DNA of 64,000 nucleotides, from assembly GCF_047553015.1 (NCBI RefSeq), contig NZ_CP180212.1, forward strand, positions 310,001 to 374,000, in the 5' to 3' direction. The DNA is from Carnobacterium_A sp047553015. Lineage in GTDB: Bacteria > Bacillota > Bacilli > Lactobacillales > Carnobacteriaceae. The notes under the pieces are model-generated. The model searched no databases. It had not been told where the DNA came from and saw only the letters and a program-made list of their open reading frames with translations. A program made the translations under genes and the position numbers. Of this stretch, positions 52,934 through 61,569 are shown piece by piece; position 1 is the first letter of the stretch; each line of letters starts with the position of its first letter.

Positions 52934-53407
52934 ATGTCCGTTTATGAGTATTCAGCTACAGAAATCGGTGGAGAAGAAGTTTCACTTAGTAAATATCAAG
53001 GCAAGCCTTTATTGATTGTAAATACAGCTAGTAAGTGTGGTCTTGCTCCTCAGTTTGAAGGATTAGAAGCGTTGTATAAAAAATACAATGACCAAGGTTT
53101 TACAGTATTAGGTTTTCCATCAAACCAATTTATGAATCAGGAACCTCTTTCAAATGAAGAAATTGCAGGCCATTGTCAGATGACGTATAATGTCTCTTTT
53201 CCTTTACATGAAAAGATAAAAGTCAATGGAAACGAGGCTAGTCCTCTGTATAAGTATTTAGTTGAACAAACGGGCAATAAATTAATCAAGTGGAATTTCA
53301 CTAAATTTCTTATTGGTAAAGATGGAGAAATTATTGAACGCTTTGGTTCGATGACTAAACCTGAAAAAATAGAGGATTCAATTATTGCAGCTTTGAATGC
53401 TGAATAG
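52934..53407 (+). CDS. gpx: Glutathione/thioredoxin peroxidase family protein
   Basis: 157 aa. Peroxidatic Cys35 in NTASKCGLAPQF, Gln in GFPSNQF, Trp-Asn in IKWNFTKFL. A third Cys (GHCQMTYN) is where thioredoxin-dependent members carry the resolving Cys, so thioredoxin is the likely reductant, fed by TrxB. AGAAGG precedes the ATG. Monocistronic. Confidence 0.93.
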   Translation: MSVYEYSATEIGGEEVSLSKYQGKPLLIVNTASKCGLAPQFEGLEALYKKYNDQGFTVLGFPSNQFMNQEPLSNEEIAGHCQMTYNVSFPLHEKIKVNGNEASPLYKYLVEQTGNKLIKWNFTKFLIGKDGEIIERFGSMTKPEKIEDSIIAALNAE

Positions 53408-53430
53408 GTCTAAACGAATGGAATAAAGTT

Positions 53431-53475
53431 AAAAAGACATAAGATAACCTCTGAAGGTTCATCTTATGTCTTTTT
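53431..53475. terminator. Terminator after gpx
   Basis: AAAAAGACATAAGAT-AACCT (53431-53450) pairs with AGGTT-ATCTTATGTCTTTTT (53455-53475) with one bulge. Confidence 0.88.
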
Positions 53476-53558
53476 AAGAAATTAAACTGGTTAGTTTTAG
53501 TTAGTTGATTTATGATAAGATAAACTGGTATACATAAAAATCTAAAAGGAGAATGAGG

Positions 53559-55541
53559 ATGAGCAGTAAAAATAAATACTTAGATTTGTTAGCTAAAGAG
53601 TACCCGACAATCGGAGAAACAACAACCGAGATTATCAATTTAGAAGCCATCATGAATTTACCAAAAGGGACAGAGCATTTTTTGAGTGACATTCACGGAG
53701 AATATGATGCCTTTCAGCACGTTTTACGCAATGGCTCAGGAAATATCAAAGAAAAAATCAATGAAGTTTTTAGCGAACGCTTAAGTACCAAGGATAGAAA
53801 TACGCTAGCGACATTAATTTACTATCCTGAAGAGAAAATAAAAAATTTAAGCGAAACAATAGACGAAATCCAAGAGATGGATGAGTGGTATCGTCTGACT
53901 TTATCTCGGTTAATTGAATTATGTGTCTACGTTGCTTCAAAATATACTAGTTCAAAAGTCCGAAAAGCCTTGCCTGTTGAATTTGCTTATATTATTGAAG
54001 AATTACTATCTAAAGATACTAGTTTTCCTAACAAAGAAGATTATTACAGTGAAATTATCCAAAGTATTCTTTCTTTAGATCGAGCTCCACAGTTTATCAC
54101 CGCTATTTCTTATTTGATTCAACGTTTAGTGGTGGACCATTTACACGTTGTAGGAGATATTTACGACAGGGGTCCTTATCCTGATAAAATTATTGATACG
54201 TTGATGGATCATCATTCTGTTGATATACAGTGGGGAAATCACGATATTTTATGGATGGGAGCAGCTAGTGGCTCAGCGGTTTGCATTGCGAACGTACTCA
54301 GAATATCAGCTCGGTACAATAATCTTGAAATTATTGAAGATGCGTACGGTATTTCGCTGCGACAATTGCTAACGTTTGCGGAGATGACTTATACGCAAGA
54401 AGTAACAGAAGGATTTTATCCCAAAATTGATAAAGAAGAGATTGATTTTTTTGAAGAAGAAATTAGACAAATAACAAAGATGCACCAAGCGATTGCTATT
54501 ATTCAATTTAAATTAGAAGGGACCATTATTAAAAGACAGCCAAATTTTAAAATGGATGATCGAATGCTTTTAGATAAAATTGACTATGAAAAAGGGACCA
54601 TCTTGATAAATGGAAAAATCTATCCGCTAACAAATACGTACTTTCCGACAATTGATCCAGAGAATCCTTATCAACTAACCAAAGAAGAAGAAAGCATTGT
54701 AGATAGATTAATCTATGCCTTTAAAACAAGTGAACGACTTCAAAAACACATTTCTTATTTGTACAATAAAGGCAATATGTATTTGGCCTATAATGATAAT
54801 TTATTATTCCATGGCTGTGTTCCTTTGAATGAAGATGGCAGTTTTATGCCATTTAAAATTCGAGAAAATACGTATAGTGGCAAAGCCTTATTGGATAAAT
54901 TTGAAGAAGTACTTCGTAAGGGTTATTTGACTAGAGACAAAGAAAATAAAGAAAAGCATTTAGATATTATCTGGTATCTGTGGACTGGTGCAGCCTCTTC
55001 TCTTTTCGGGAAAAATCAAATGACAACGTTCGAACGGTATTATATCGAAGACAAAGAAACTCATGAAGAAAAGAAAAATGCTTATTATAATTTACGCAAC
55101 GATGTCACGACGTGTGAAAATATCTTAGTTGAATTTGGGTTAGATCCGACTAAAGGCCATATTATTAATGGCCATACACCTGTCAAAGAAAAACGAGGAG
55201 AAGATCCGATTAAAGCAGATGGACGTATGATTGTTATTGATGGAGGCTTTTCTAAAGCCTATCAACACACAACAGGTCTAGCTGGTTATACCTTACTCTA
55301 TAATTCATTTGGTATGCAATTAGTCTCTCATCAGCCATTTACTTCGGTTAAACACGCTATTGAAGATGAATTTGATATCATGTCTACAAGACGCGTCGTT
55401 GAACGCGAGATGGAACGCAAAAAAGTAAGAGAAACAGATACTGGTAGACGTCTCACAGAGCAAGTAAAAGATTTGAAGATTTTATTAACGGCTTATTACG
55501 AGGGAGAAATTCTTCAAAAAATTGAAAAGAAACCTTATTGA
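53559..55541 (+). CDS. fbp: Fructose-1,6-bisphosphatase, class III
   Basis: 660 aa gluconeogenic enzyme of the Bacillus type. ATG 53559 has AAGGAG seven bases upstream; ATG 53553 is too close. Metallophosphatase motifs: LSDIHGEYDAF, GDIYDRGPYPDK, WGNHDILWMG and NGHTPVKEKRGEDP. Works against glycolysis; its product is the signal opposite to the CggR ligand fructose 1,6-bisphosphate. An extended -10 TGGTATACA is at 53526-53534. Confidence 0.95.
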   Translation: MSSKNKYLDLLAKEYPTIGETTTEIINLEAIMNLPKGTEHFLSDIHGEYDAFQHVLRNGSGNIKEKINEVFSERLSTKDRNTLATLIYYPEEKIKNLSETIDEIQEMDEWYRLTLSRLIELCVYVASKYTSSKVRKALPVEFAYIIEELLSKDTSFPNKEDYYSEIIQSILSLDRAPQFITAISYLIQRLVVDHLHVVGDIYDRGPYPDKIIDTLMDHHSVDIQWGNHDILWMGAASGSAVCIANVLRISARYNNLEIIEDAYGISLRQLLTFAEMTYTQEVTEGFYPKIDKEEIDFFEEEIRQITKMHQAIAIIQFKLEGTIIKRQPNFKMDDRMLLDKIDYEKGTILINGKIYPLTNTYFPTIDPENPYQLTKEEESIVDRLIYAFKTSERLQKHISYLYNKGNMYLAYNDNLLFHGCVPLNEDGSFMPFKIRENTYSGKALLDKFEEVLRKGYLTRDKENKEKHLDIIWYLWTGAASSLFGKNQMTTFERYYIEDKETHEEKKNAYYNLRNDVTTCENILVEFGLDPTKGHIINGHTPVKEKRGEDPIKADGRMIVIDGGFSKAYQHTTGLAGYTLLYNSFGMQLVSHQPFTSVKHAIEDEFDIMSTRRVVEREMERKKVRETDTGRRLTEQVKDLKILLTAYYEGEILQKIEKKPY

Positions 55542-55644
55542 CTAAACCTTACTGAATAGGCTCACTAGTCGACTATTTTTGGTACAATAGAAGATGAGTA
55601 TAGGTAAAAGACAAGAAATGGTAAACAATTGGAGGAGATTTTTT

Positions 55645-56319
55645 TTGAGTAAAGGCTGCACATTTTATTTTGTTCGACATGGTGAAACGTATTTGAATTT
55701 GTATAGAAGAATGCAAGGATGGAGTAATATTCAATTGACTGAAAAAGGAAGCGAAGACGTTCGTAGAAGTGGAAAAGGTTTGGCAGATACTAAATTTGAT
55801 GCAGTATACTCTAGTGATCTTAGTCGCACAATTGAAACAGCGGGTATTATTTTAGAAGAAAATAACGCTGCTGAAGAATTGACAATTCATGCTATGCCTG
55901 AATTAAGAGAAGTGTTTTTTGGTTCATTTGAAGCGCAAGGTGTTGATGAAGTAAAAGCTAGCATTAATGAAGCAATGGGCTATTCAAAAGCAAATGATTT
56001 TTGGTCAAATTCTACAGTCCCTGAGCAAATGGATGCAACAAAAAAAGCAGATCCTTATCATCATGCTGAAAATTATCTTGAATTTTGGACTCGGATTGAA
56101 AAAGGATTAATCGAGTTGATCAAGACGCATCGCGATACTGGCGATACGGTCCTAGTTGTTGCACACGGCAATACAATCCGTTATCTTTTAAACGGATTAG
56201 TACCTGAACTAGTGGATCCACAGCCATTATTAAATGCGAGTGTATCGAAAGTAAGGTATTCTGATGGCCTGTATCATTTAGAAAGCTACAACCAAGTAGA
56301 TCATTTCAAAGACTTATAA
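55645..56319 (+). CDS. Histidine phosphatase family protein (phosphoglycerate-mutase-like)
   Basis: 224 aa. Start TTG 55645 is chosen: GGAGGAG at 55631-55637, seven bases away. An ATG at 55594 sits only six bases after the -10 TACAAT (55583-55588), so it would be at the transcription start. Catalytic RHGETYLN with the phosphohistidine, EVFFGSFE, and second His in VVAHGNTIR. Substrate unknown; relatives act on phosphosugars and small phosphate esters. Confidence 0.85.
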   Translation: MSKGCTFYFVRHGETYLNLYRRMQGWSNIQLTEKGSEDVRRSGKGLADTKFDAVYSSDLSRTIETAGIILEENNAAEELTIHAMPELREVFFGSFEAQGVDEVKASINEAMGYSKANDFWSNSTVPEQMDATKKADPYHHAENYLEFWTRIEKGLIELIKTHRDTGDTVLVVAHGNTIRYLLNGLVPELVDPQPLLNASVSKVRYSDGLYHLESYNQVDHFKDL

Positions 56320-56352
56320 AAGAGTGGATGAATTTTAAAGGAGATAACAAAC

Positions 56353-57129
56353 GTGAAACCAAAATCTTTTGTGTTTTTTGATCTAGACGGTACATTATTA
56401 AATGAAAAATCAAAAGTGGAACCTGAAGTAGTAAAAGCACTGAAAAGCATGCAAGCTAACGGACACATTCCTTTTATCGCAACCGGTCGTAGTCCGTTAG
56501 AAATTCAATTTATTTTAGAGTCAACACCAATTGATTCTTTCATTGCTCTAAATGGTCAATATATTGTGTATCAAGGAAAAGAAGTATACCGTAGTAGCAT
56601 TAAGAGAGAGACACTTGTACGTTTAAAACAGGCTACAAAAGAACGAGATTTTGCTCTATCCTTTTATACAGCTAATAAAATAAGAACAACTAAGCAAACA
56701 ACTGCTTTAAATGACGCGTACGCATTTATTGACGCACCTGTTCCATTACTAGATCCTTCTTTACATTTAAGAGAAGAAATACTAATGGCGTTGATTCTGA
56801 GTACAAACAAAGCAGAAGATGCTTATTTTAAAGAGCACTTTCCAGAATTATCTTTTTATCGCAATACACCCTATAGTATAGATACTATCCCAAAAGGAAA
56901 TTCTAAAGCTACAGGTATTATAGAGTTAATGAAGAAAATGGCTTTAGAGGGCCTTCCAACCTATGCATTTGGAGATGGTTCTAACGATATAGAAATGCTA
57001 GAACACGTTGATTATAGTATTGCAATGGGCAATGGATTGCCTATTTTGAAGAAGCAAGCCAGTTACGTTACTTCCGATAATACTAAAGGTGGCATTATTG
57101 AAGGGTTATCCTATTATAATTTAATTTAA
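56353..57129 (+). CDS. HAD-superfamily phosphatase, Cof type
   Basis: 258 aa; start GTG 56353 with AAAGGAGA upstream. Motif I FFDLDGTLLNE with the nucleophile Asp, motif II FIATGRSP, motif III Lys in PKGNSKATGI, motif IV GDGSNDIEMLEHV. Sugar-phosphate or cofactor phosphatase; substrate not predictable. Follows the histidine phosphatase by 33 bases, probably one transcript. Confidence 0.88.
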   Translation: MKPKSFVFFDLDGTLLNEKSKVEPEVVKALKSMQANGHIPFIATGRSPLEIQFILESTPIDSFIALNGQYIVYQGKEVYRSSIKRETLVRLKQATKERDFALSFYTANKIRTTKQTTALNDAYAFIDAPVPLLDPSLHLREEILMALILSTNKAEDAYFKEHFPELSFYRNTPYSIDTIPKGNSKATGIIELMKKMALEGLPTYAFGDGSNDIEMLEHVDYSIAMGNGLPILKKQASYVTSDNTKGGIIEGLSYYNLI

Positions 57130-57190
57130 TAGAAGGATAAGTAGGTCCTTTATCTCATAGTAAAAAATACAATACACAAGTCATTTAATA

Positions 57191-57216
57191 GAGTAGCTTA
57201 TTTACTCCGTTTTTTT
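57191..57216 (+). terminator. Terminator after the HAD gene
   Basis: GAGTA (57191-57195) and TACTC (57203-57207), then T7 after two bases; an outer ACACAA/TTGTGT pairing may extend it. Confidence 0.6.
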
Positions 57217-57375
57217 GTGTTTTCTTCACATATAATCTCTTCTCATTATAAGAGTAAAGAGTCTAACTCAATGCTTACTTGTTTAAATGGAACAAATGAT
57301 AGTGCAGTGTTTTAGCTTATTTGCACAATGTAATTAGAATAAAAAGTGCTTACAATGAAAGACATGACGAATGAC

Positions 57376-57409
57376 TTGAAAAATAATATGAGCTTATTTT
57401 TAATAAGCT
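57376..57409 (+). promoter_or_regulatory. Probable promoter with palindrome upstream of allD
   Basis: -35 TTGAAA (57376-57381), 17-bp spacer, -10 TTTAAT (57399-57404). AGCTTATT-TTT-AATAAGCT (57391-57409) is a perfect 8-bp dyad overlapping the -10. Between 57217 and 57375 nothing else is recognised. Confidence 0.45.
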
Positions 57410-57441
57410 TGCCTAAAGGGGGGAATAAAACGGATAAGTGT

Positions 57442-57527
57442 CAGACAAAAAAGCAGATTTTTATCTATTCTTTTTTACCACTCGTAGCTTAACACATTAG
57501 TTTCTACGAGAGATTAGACTATGTCTG
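57442..57527 (+). other. Structured 5' leader of the allD-like gene
   Basis: CAGACA (57442-57447) can pair with TGTCTG (57522-57527), enclosing a perfect CTCGTAG/CTACGAG hairpin (57481-57487 with 57504-57510). The leader from the promoter above would be ~170 bases, long for a simple gene. No known riboswitch class is recognised. Confidence 0.4.
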
Positions 57528-57579
57528 GTCAAAAAACTAGAACTACAATCTAAAAATAAAATGGAAAGTAGGCTAACCA

Positions 57580-58650
57580 ATGACTGAAATAGAGATGGTT
57601 AAGGTAACAGAAAAAGACTTGCATCAATTGATTCAAACGAAACTTGAAAAAGCGGGACTTTCTAAAGAACACGCTAATGGAGTTGCGGAGACACTTGTTT
57701 TTGCAGATGCACATGGGATTCATTCCCACGGAGCAGTTCGTGTAGATTACTACGCTGAACGAATCTCAAAAGGTGGCAGCAATGTTACTCCTAATTTTAA
57801 ATTTAATCAAACAGGTCCAAGTACGGGAGTTTTTGAAGCAGATAATGGTGTAGGCCATGTAGCTGCGAATGAAGCTTTAAAAGAAGGTATAAAGTTAGCT
57901 AAAGAGACAGGTATTGGAGTCGTTGGTGTTCATCAAATGGGCCATAGTGGTACAATGGCATACTTTGTAGAACAAGCAGCAAACCAAGATCTAATCGCTT
58001 TATCTGTCTGTCAATCAGATCCAATGGTTGTTCCATTTGGTGGATCAGAACCTTATTTTGGAACAAATCCGATTGCATTTGCTGCACCTAGAGCAGGACA
58101 CAAGCCAGTTGTTTTTGATATGGCAACAACGGTTCAAGCGTGGGGAAAAATCTTAGATGCACGATCACGTAATGTAGCTATCCCAGATACTTGGGCAGTC
58201 GATGGAAATGGAGCACCAACAACAGACCCACATAACGTTAAAGGATTATTGCCAATTGCCGGACCAAAAGGTTATGGGTTAATGATGATGGTCGATATTT
58301 TATCTGGTACATTATTAGGGCTACCATTTGGTAAAAATGTTTCCTCTATGTACACAGATATTACAGCTGGTCGTAATTTAGGACAGTTGCATATTTTAAT
58401 CAATCCAAGTTTTTTCACTGATTTAACAGAGTTTAAAGAAAATATCAACAAAATGGTAAAAGAGCTACATGCAGTTAAACCAGCTAAAGGTTTTGATCAC
58501 GTTCTTTACCCGGGTGAGTTATCGACTATTGTTGCAAAAAAATATTTAGAAGATGGCATTCCCATTGTTAAAGAAATTTATGATTATTTGAAAAGCGAGA
58601 CCATTCATTTTGATAATTACGACAAAGCAGATGCGTTTGGTGAAAAATAA
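57580..58650 (+). CDS. allD: Ureidoglycolate dehydrogenase-like (AllD), LDH2 family oxidoreductase
   Basis: 356 aa NAD(P)-dependent 2-hydroxyacid dehydrogenase of the malate/L-lactate (LDH2) fold. Close to E. coli AllD along the whole length by recalled sequence: LVFADAHGIHSHGAVRV, YYAERISKGG, MGHSG, SVCQSDPMVVPFGG, FDMATTVQAWGK, KGYGLMMMVDILSG. AllD oxidises ureidoglycolate to oxalurate in allantoin use, but no other allantoin genes are here. The RBS is weak (GGAAAGTAGG). An MFS transporter follows 102 bases later, probably importing the substrate. Confidence 0.82.
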   Translation: MTEIEMVKVTEKDLHQLIQTKLEKAGLSKEHANGVAETLVFADAHGIHSHGAVRVDYYAERISKGGSNVTPNFKFNQTGPSTGVFEADNGVGHVAANEALKEGIKLAKETGIGVVGVHQMGHSGTMAYFVEQAANQDLIALSVCQSDPMVVPFGGSEPYFGTNPIAFAAPRAGHKPVVFDMATTVQAWGKILDARSRNVAIPDTWAVDGNGAPTTDPHNVKGLLPIAGPKGYGLMMMVDILSGTLLGLPFGKNVSSMYTDITAGRNLGQLHILINPSFFTDLTEFKENINKMVKELHAVKPAKGFDHVLYPGELSTIVAKKYLEDGIPIVKEIYDYLKSETIHFDNYDKADAFGEK

Positions 58651-58752
58651 GAAGGACCATTTTTTAATTTAATGCACTAAATACTCTTTTTATAGATAAA
58701 TAGATAGACGCAATTATTTTAAGCAAGATCATAGATATGGAGGAATTCAAAA

Positions 58753-60036
58753 ATGGAACAATCAACTAAAACAAAGCCTAGAGTAGTTAATGGCGCAACA
58801 TATGTATCAGATAAATATTGGTGGAAAACAGTTGCCCTTTTCTTCTTCGGATGGGTATTAATGTATGCAGATAGAACAATTTTAAACCCTATCATGCCGC
58901 AAATTGCTAAAGAATTTGATTTAAGCAATGCACAATTAGGTTTAGTAAGTAGTGTTTTCTTCTTAACTTACGCAATTACACAAATTCCATTTGGAGTAAT
59001 CGGCGATAAGTATGGTAGAAAAATGGTTATTGCTATCGGTTTTGTTTTCATGGGAATCGCAACTTTATTTAGTGGAATCGTTTCAGGTTTCGGTATGTTT
59101 ATGATTTTCAGAGCTCTTACAGGTGCAGGTCAAGGTTCATACTACGGTCCACAATATGCCCTATCAACTGAAGCTATTCCAACAAAGAACTTGACACTTG
59201 GAAATGCTATCATCAATAGTGGTATGGCGTTAGGTACTTCTGCTGGATTCTTAATTTCAAGTAAATTAGTTTTAGAAAATGGCGAGCACTGGACATTACC
59301 ATTTAAAATTATGGCCATTCCAACGGTTATCGTAGGTTTATTATTCTTCTTCCTTCTAAAAGAAAAAGTTGTCCGTCCAGAAGATCAAAAAGCTGCTGAT
59401 GATACAGCCGGCGACAATGATCCTGCTGAAGCTGTTAAAAAAGTATCTTTAGGTGCTATCTTTAGAAATCGTAACCTTGTATTGACATTTGTTTTATGTT
59501 TTACGTCTCTTTACGGATTCTTTGTAGTATTGACATGGTTGCCACAATTTTTACAAGTTGAACGTGGATTCGAAGGAACAAGCGTTGGTTTTATTTCTTC
59601 TTTAGTTCCTTGGGCTTCTATCCCTGGAGCATTATTATTTGCTCGTTTGTCAGATAAATACAAACGTACAAAAATATTTGTCTATACGTTAGTTCCTGTA
59701 GCAATGGTTTCTATTTTTGCTATCGCTTTTGTAGAAAACCGTACATTGTTAATCGTTGCTTTAATTGCTTATGGTTTAACAGGTAAATTAGCATTAGACC
59801 CTATTTTAGTCGCCTTTGTTGCTAAAAATGCACCAAAAGGTTCTCTATCTACTGCTTTAAGTGCTTATAACTTTATCGGTATGTCTAGTTCAATTATTGC
59901 TCCTTTCTTAACAGGTTGGATCACAGACCAATTTGGTTCAATGCAATTAGGTTTCTATCTAGCTGCTGCACTATTAGTAGTCGGAATGATTGTCTTTAGC
60001 TTCGTTAAAGAGGATGAAGTCGCTGCTTTTAATTAA
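58753..60036 (+). CDS. MFS transporter, anion:cation symporter type
   Basis: 427 aa, 12 predicted membrane helices. Marks: MYADRTILNPIMPQIA in helix 1, GVIGDKYGRKM in loop 2-3 and a charged central loop at ~residues 205-235. This pattern fits the anion:cation symporter group, which carries organic acids and hydroxy-acids. TGGAGGA precedes ATG 58753. With the AllD-like gene it forms a likely uptake-plus-oxidation pair. Terminator follows. Confidence 0.85.
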   Translation: MEQSTKTKPRVVNGATYVSDKYWWKTVALFFFGWVLMYADRTILNPIMPQIAKEFDLSNAQLGLVSSVFFLTYAITQIPFGVIGDKYGRKMVIAIGFVFMGIATLFSGIVSGFGMFMIFRALTGAGQGSYYGPQYALSTEAIPTKNLTLGNAIINSGMALGTSAGFLISSKLVLENGEHWTLPFKIMAIPTVIVGLLFFFLLKEKVVRPEDQKAADDTAGDNDPAEAVKKVSLGAIFRNRNLVLTFVLCFTSLYGFFVVLTWLPQFLQVERGFEGTSVGFISSLVPWASIPGALLFARLSDKYKRTKIFVYTLVPVAMVSIFAIAFVENRTLLIVALIAYGLTGKLALDPILVAFVAKNAPKGSLSTALSAYNFIGMSSSIIAPFLTGWITDQFGSMQLGFYLAAALLVVGMIVFSFVKEDEVAAFN

Positions 60037-60057
60037 AAAGCCACATTGATTTAAAGA

Positions 60058-60093
60058 TAAACTCCTTCATTTTTTGAAGGGGTTTATTTTTTA
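60058..60093 (+). terminator. Terminator after the MFS gene
   Basis: ATAAACTCCTTCA (60058-60070) pairs with TGAAGGGGTTTAT (60076-60088), one G-U, then T6. Confidence 0.9.
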
Positions 60094-60157
60094 TTATTCT
60101 TTATTAGAAGTAGAATACAAGTATTTAGTAGTTTTTATTTTAACTTAATTGAATGTA

Positions 60158-60166
60158 TGGTATACT
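60158..60166 (+). promoter_or_regulatory. Extended -10 promoter of ssrA
   Basis: TGGTATACT gives TGn plus TATACT; the -35 is weak. The mature tmRNA begins ~63 bases after expected initiation, leaving a 5' leader to be trimmed. Confidence 0.55.
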
Positions 60167-60235
60167 GGCAAGTGAGAGTTAATCAGTAATGGATTCAAGA
60201 AGTAACTTTACATTCTCTGTATACACTTCCCATTC

Positions 60236-60599
60236 GGGGGCGTTACGGATTCGACAGGTATAGGTCGAGCTTGGGTTGCGCTTCGTAGGTTACGTCTACG
60301 TTAAAACGTTACAGTTAAAATAACTGCTAAAAACAATAATAACTCTTACGCTTTAGCTGCGTAATAACAGCTTAGTGTAGATCCTCTCGGCATCACCCAT
60401 GTGCTCGAGCAAGGGTCCTATAATTAGTGGGATACGCTAAAACTTTCCGTCTGTAAGTTTTAGAAGAGATTATCAGACTAGCAAAGTATGATGCCGGTTG
60501 TGTGGCTGATACAAAGCGAATCTTTAAGTAACATAGCTATGAGCGTAGACATCTAGGTGCCGATATATTTGGACGCGGGTTCGACTCCCGCCGTCTCCA
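60236..60599 (+). ncRNA. ssrA: Transfer-messenger RNA
   Basis: One-piece tmRNA, 364 bases. The 5' end GGGGGCG pairs with CGTCTCC (60592-60598) in a tRNA-like acceptor; discriminator A 60599, no encoded CCA. The T arm GCGGGTTCGACTCCCGC is present. Tag reading frame 60326-60364 encodes AKNNNNSYALAA then stop TAA, with resume codon GCT. With SmpB (52327), RNase R (49904) and ClpP (30630) it rescues stalled ribosomes and marks products for proteolysis. Confidence 0.97.
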
Positions 60600-60610
60600 T
60601 ATTAGTTAGT

Positions 60611-60677
60611 AAATAAAGCTAGTAGAACGTTGATACGAAAGTATCGTTAAAACGTTTTACTAGCTTTATTTTTTTAT
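60611..60677 (+). terminator. Terminator of ssrA
   Basis: A long stem of ~25 pairs: AATAAAGCTAGTAGAACG...GATAC (60612-60636), tetraloop GAAA, and GTATC...ACTAGCTTTATT (60641-60670), then a T run. Confidence 0.9.
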
Positions 60678-60727
60678 GCTACGTGTATTAGATAAGAGCT
60701 CATTAGGATAAATAGACTAGTACAGAT

Positions 60728-60772
60728 AAAAACCCCTTCTAGAAAACAGATAGTTTTCTAGAAGGGGTTTTT
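60728..60772. terminator. Bidirectional terminator between ssrA and the FAS1 gene
   Basis: A perfect 20-bp stem (60728-60747 with 60753-60772, core CCCCTTCTAGAAAAC) with a 5-base loop, A5 on one side and T5 on the other. Serves mainly the minus-strand FAS1 gene. Confidence 0.9.
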
Positions 60773-60800
60773 ATTAGCTAAATGAATGATTCAACTTTAT

Positions 60801-61436
60801 TTATGCTTCTTTCTTTTTGAAAACCATGAAACCAATTGCACTAGCTGTAACTAGCATAGCGATAAGAAGCGGTGTGCTGCTCTCAAGACCTGTCTTTGCA
60901 ACTGTTTCTTCTTTCATTGTAACGTCTTGTAATGCGAAGTTTGAAGGAACTAATACTGTGTCAATAACGTGAACAACACCATTTGTTGCTTCAATATCTG
61001 TTGTAGTAATCATAGATTTGTTAACCATTGGATCTGCTGAAAGATCAAATGTCAACTCTTCTCCATTAACTGTTGGAGCTTTCATTCCATCAGTTAAATC
61101 GCCAGCTAATACTTTTCCTGAAACAACGTGGTACGTAAGAACTTTTGCCAAATCAGGCTGTGCTAATAATTCATCTGCAGTAATATCTAAATCCATTAAT
61201 AACTTTTCAAATGCAGCGTTAGTTGGTGCAAATACGGTGAAAGGACCGTCTCCTTTAAGCGTGTCAACAAGTTCTGCTTTTTGGAGAGCTGAAACAAGGA
61301 TACTGAAATCTGGGTTACTGAGGGCGATACCTACGATATCTTCTGTAGGTTCTGCTGCGTTAGCAGTTGCGGCAAAAATTGGCGATAGCAACAATAGAGT
61401 GACAAGGGAAAAGGCAATCTTCGAAATCTTGTTCAT
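60801..61436 (-). CDS. Secreted FAS1 (fasciclin) surface protein with a sortase-like tail
   Basis: 211 aa from the second ATG (61436), which has AAAAGGAG nine bases upstream; the ATG at 61445 abuts the RBS. Signal peptide 1-27 (cut after ANA), one FAS1 domain with H1 TVFAPTNAAF (67-76) and H2 NGVVHVIDTVLVP (152-164). The C-terminal tail is VAKTG (179-183), a hydrophobic stretch (189-206) and KKKEA. This is the layout of a cell-wall sorting signal, but the motif is not LPXTG; it resembles the NAKTN/NPKTx motifs of class B sortases, one of which is divergently encoded next door. FAS1 domains mediate adhesion or heme/ligand binding in some bacteria. Confidence 0.85.
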   Translation of the reverse strand: MNKISKIAFSLVTLLLLSPIFAATANAAEPTEDIVGIALSNPDFSILVSALQKAELVDTLKGDGPFTVFAPTNAAFEKLLMDLDITADELLAQPDLAKVLTYHVVSGKVLAGDLTDGMKAPTVNGEELTFDLSADPMVNKSMITTTDIEATNGVVHVIDTVLVPSNFALQDVTMKEETVAKTGLESSTPLLIAMLVTASAIGFMVFKKKEA

Positions 61437-61569
61437 TTTTTCCATCTCCTTTTGTGACAGAGTTTATATTTTGTTATCTCTGTCTACATAAGTTATACTA
61501 CCATTATGCTGGAACCGCTGTCAAAATAAATGAACTCAAAGATAAAAAATAAAAAATGGAGGAATCTAT

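Noticed and set aside
57355..57492. 45-codon ORF in the leader of the allD-like gene
   Set aside because: No RBS, overlaps the probable promoter and the structured leader; composition like non-coding DNA. A leader peptide cannot be excluded but is not supported.
61018..61491. 157-codon forward frame opposite the FAS1 gene
   Set aside because: Antisense shadow; the minus-strand protein has a signal peptide, FAS1 motifs and a good RBS.
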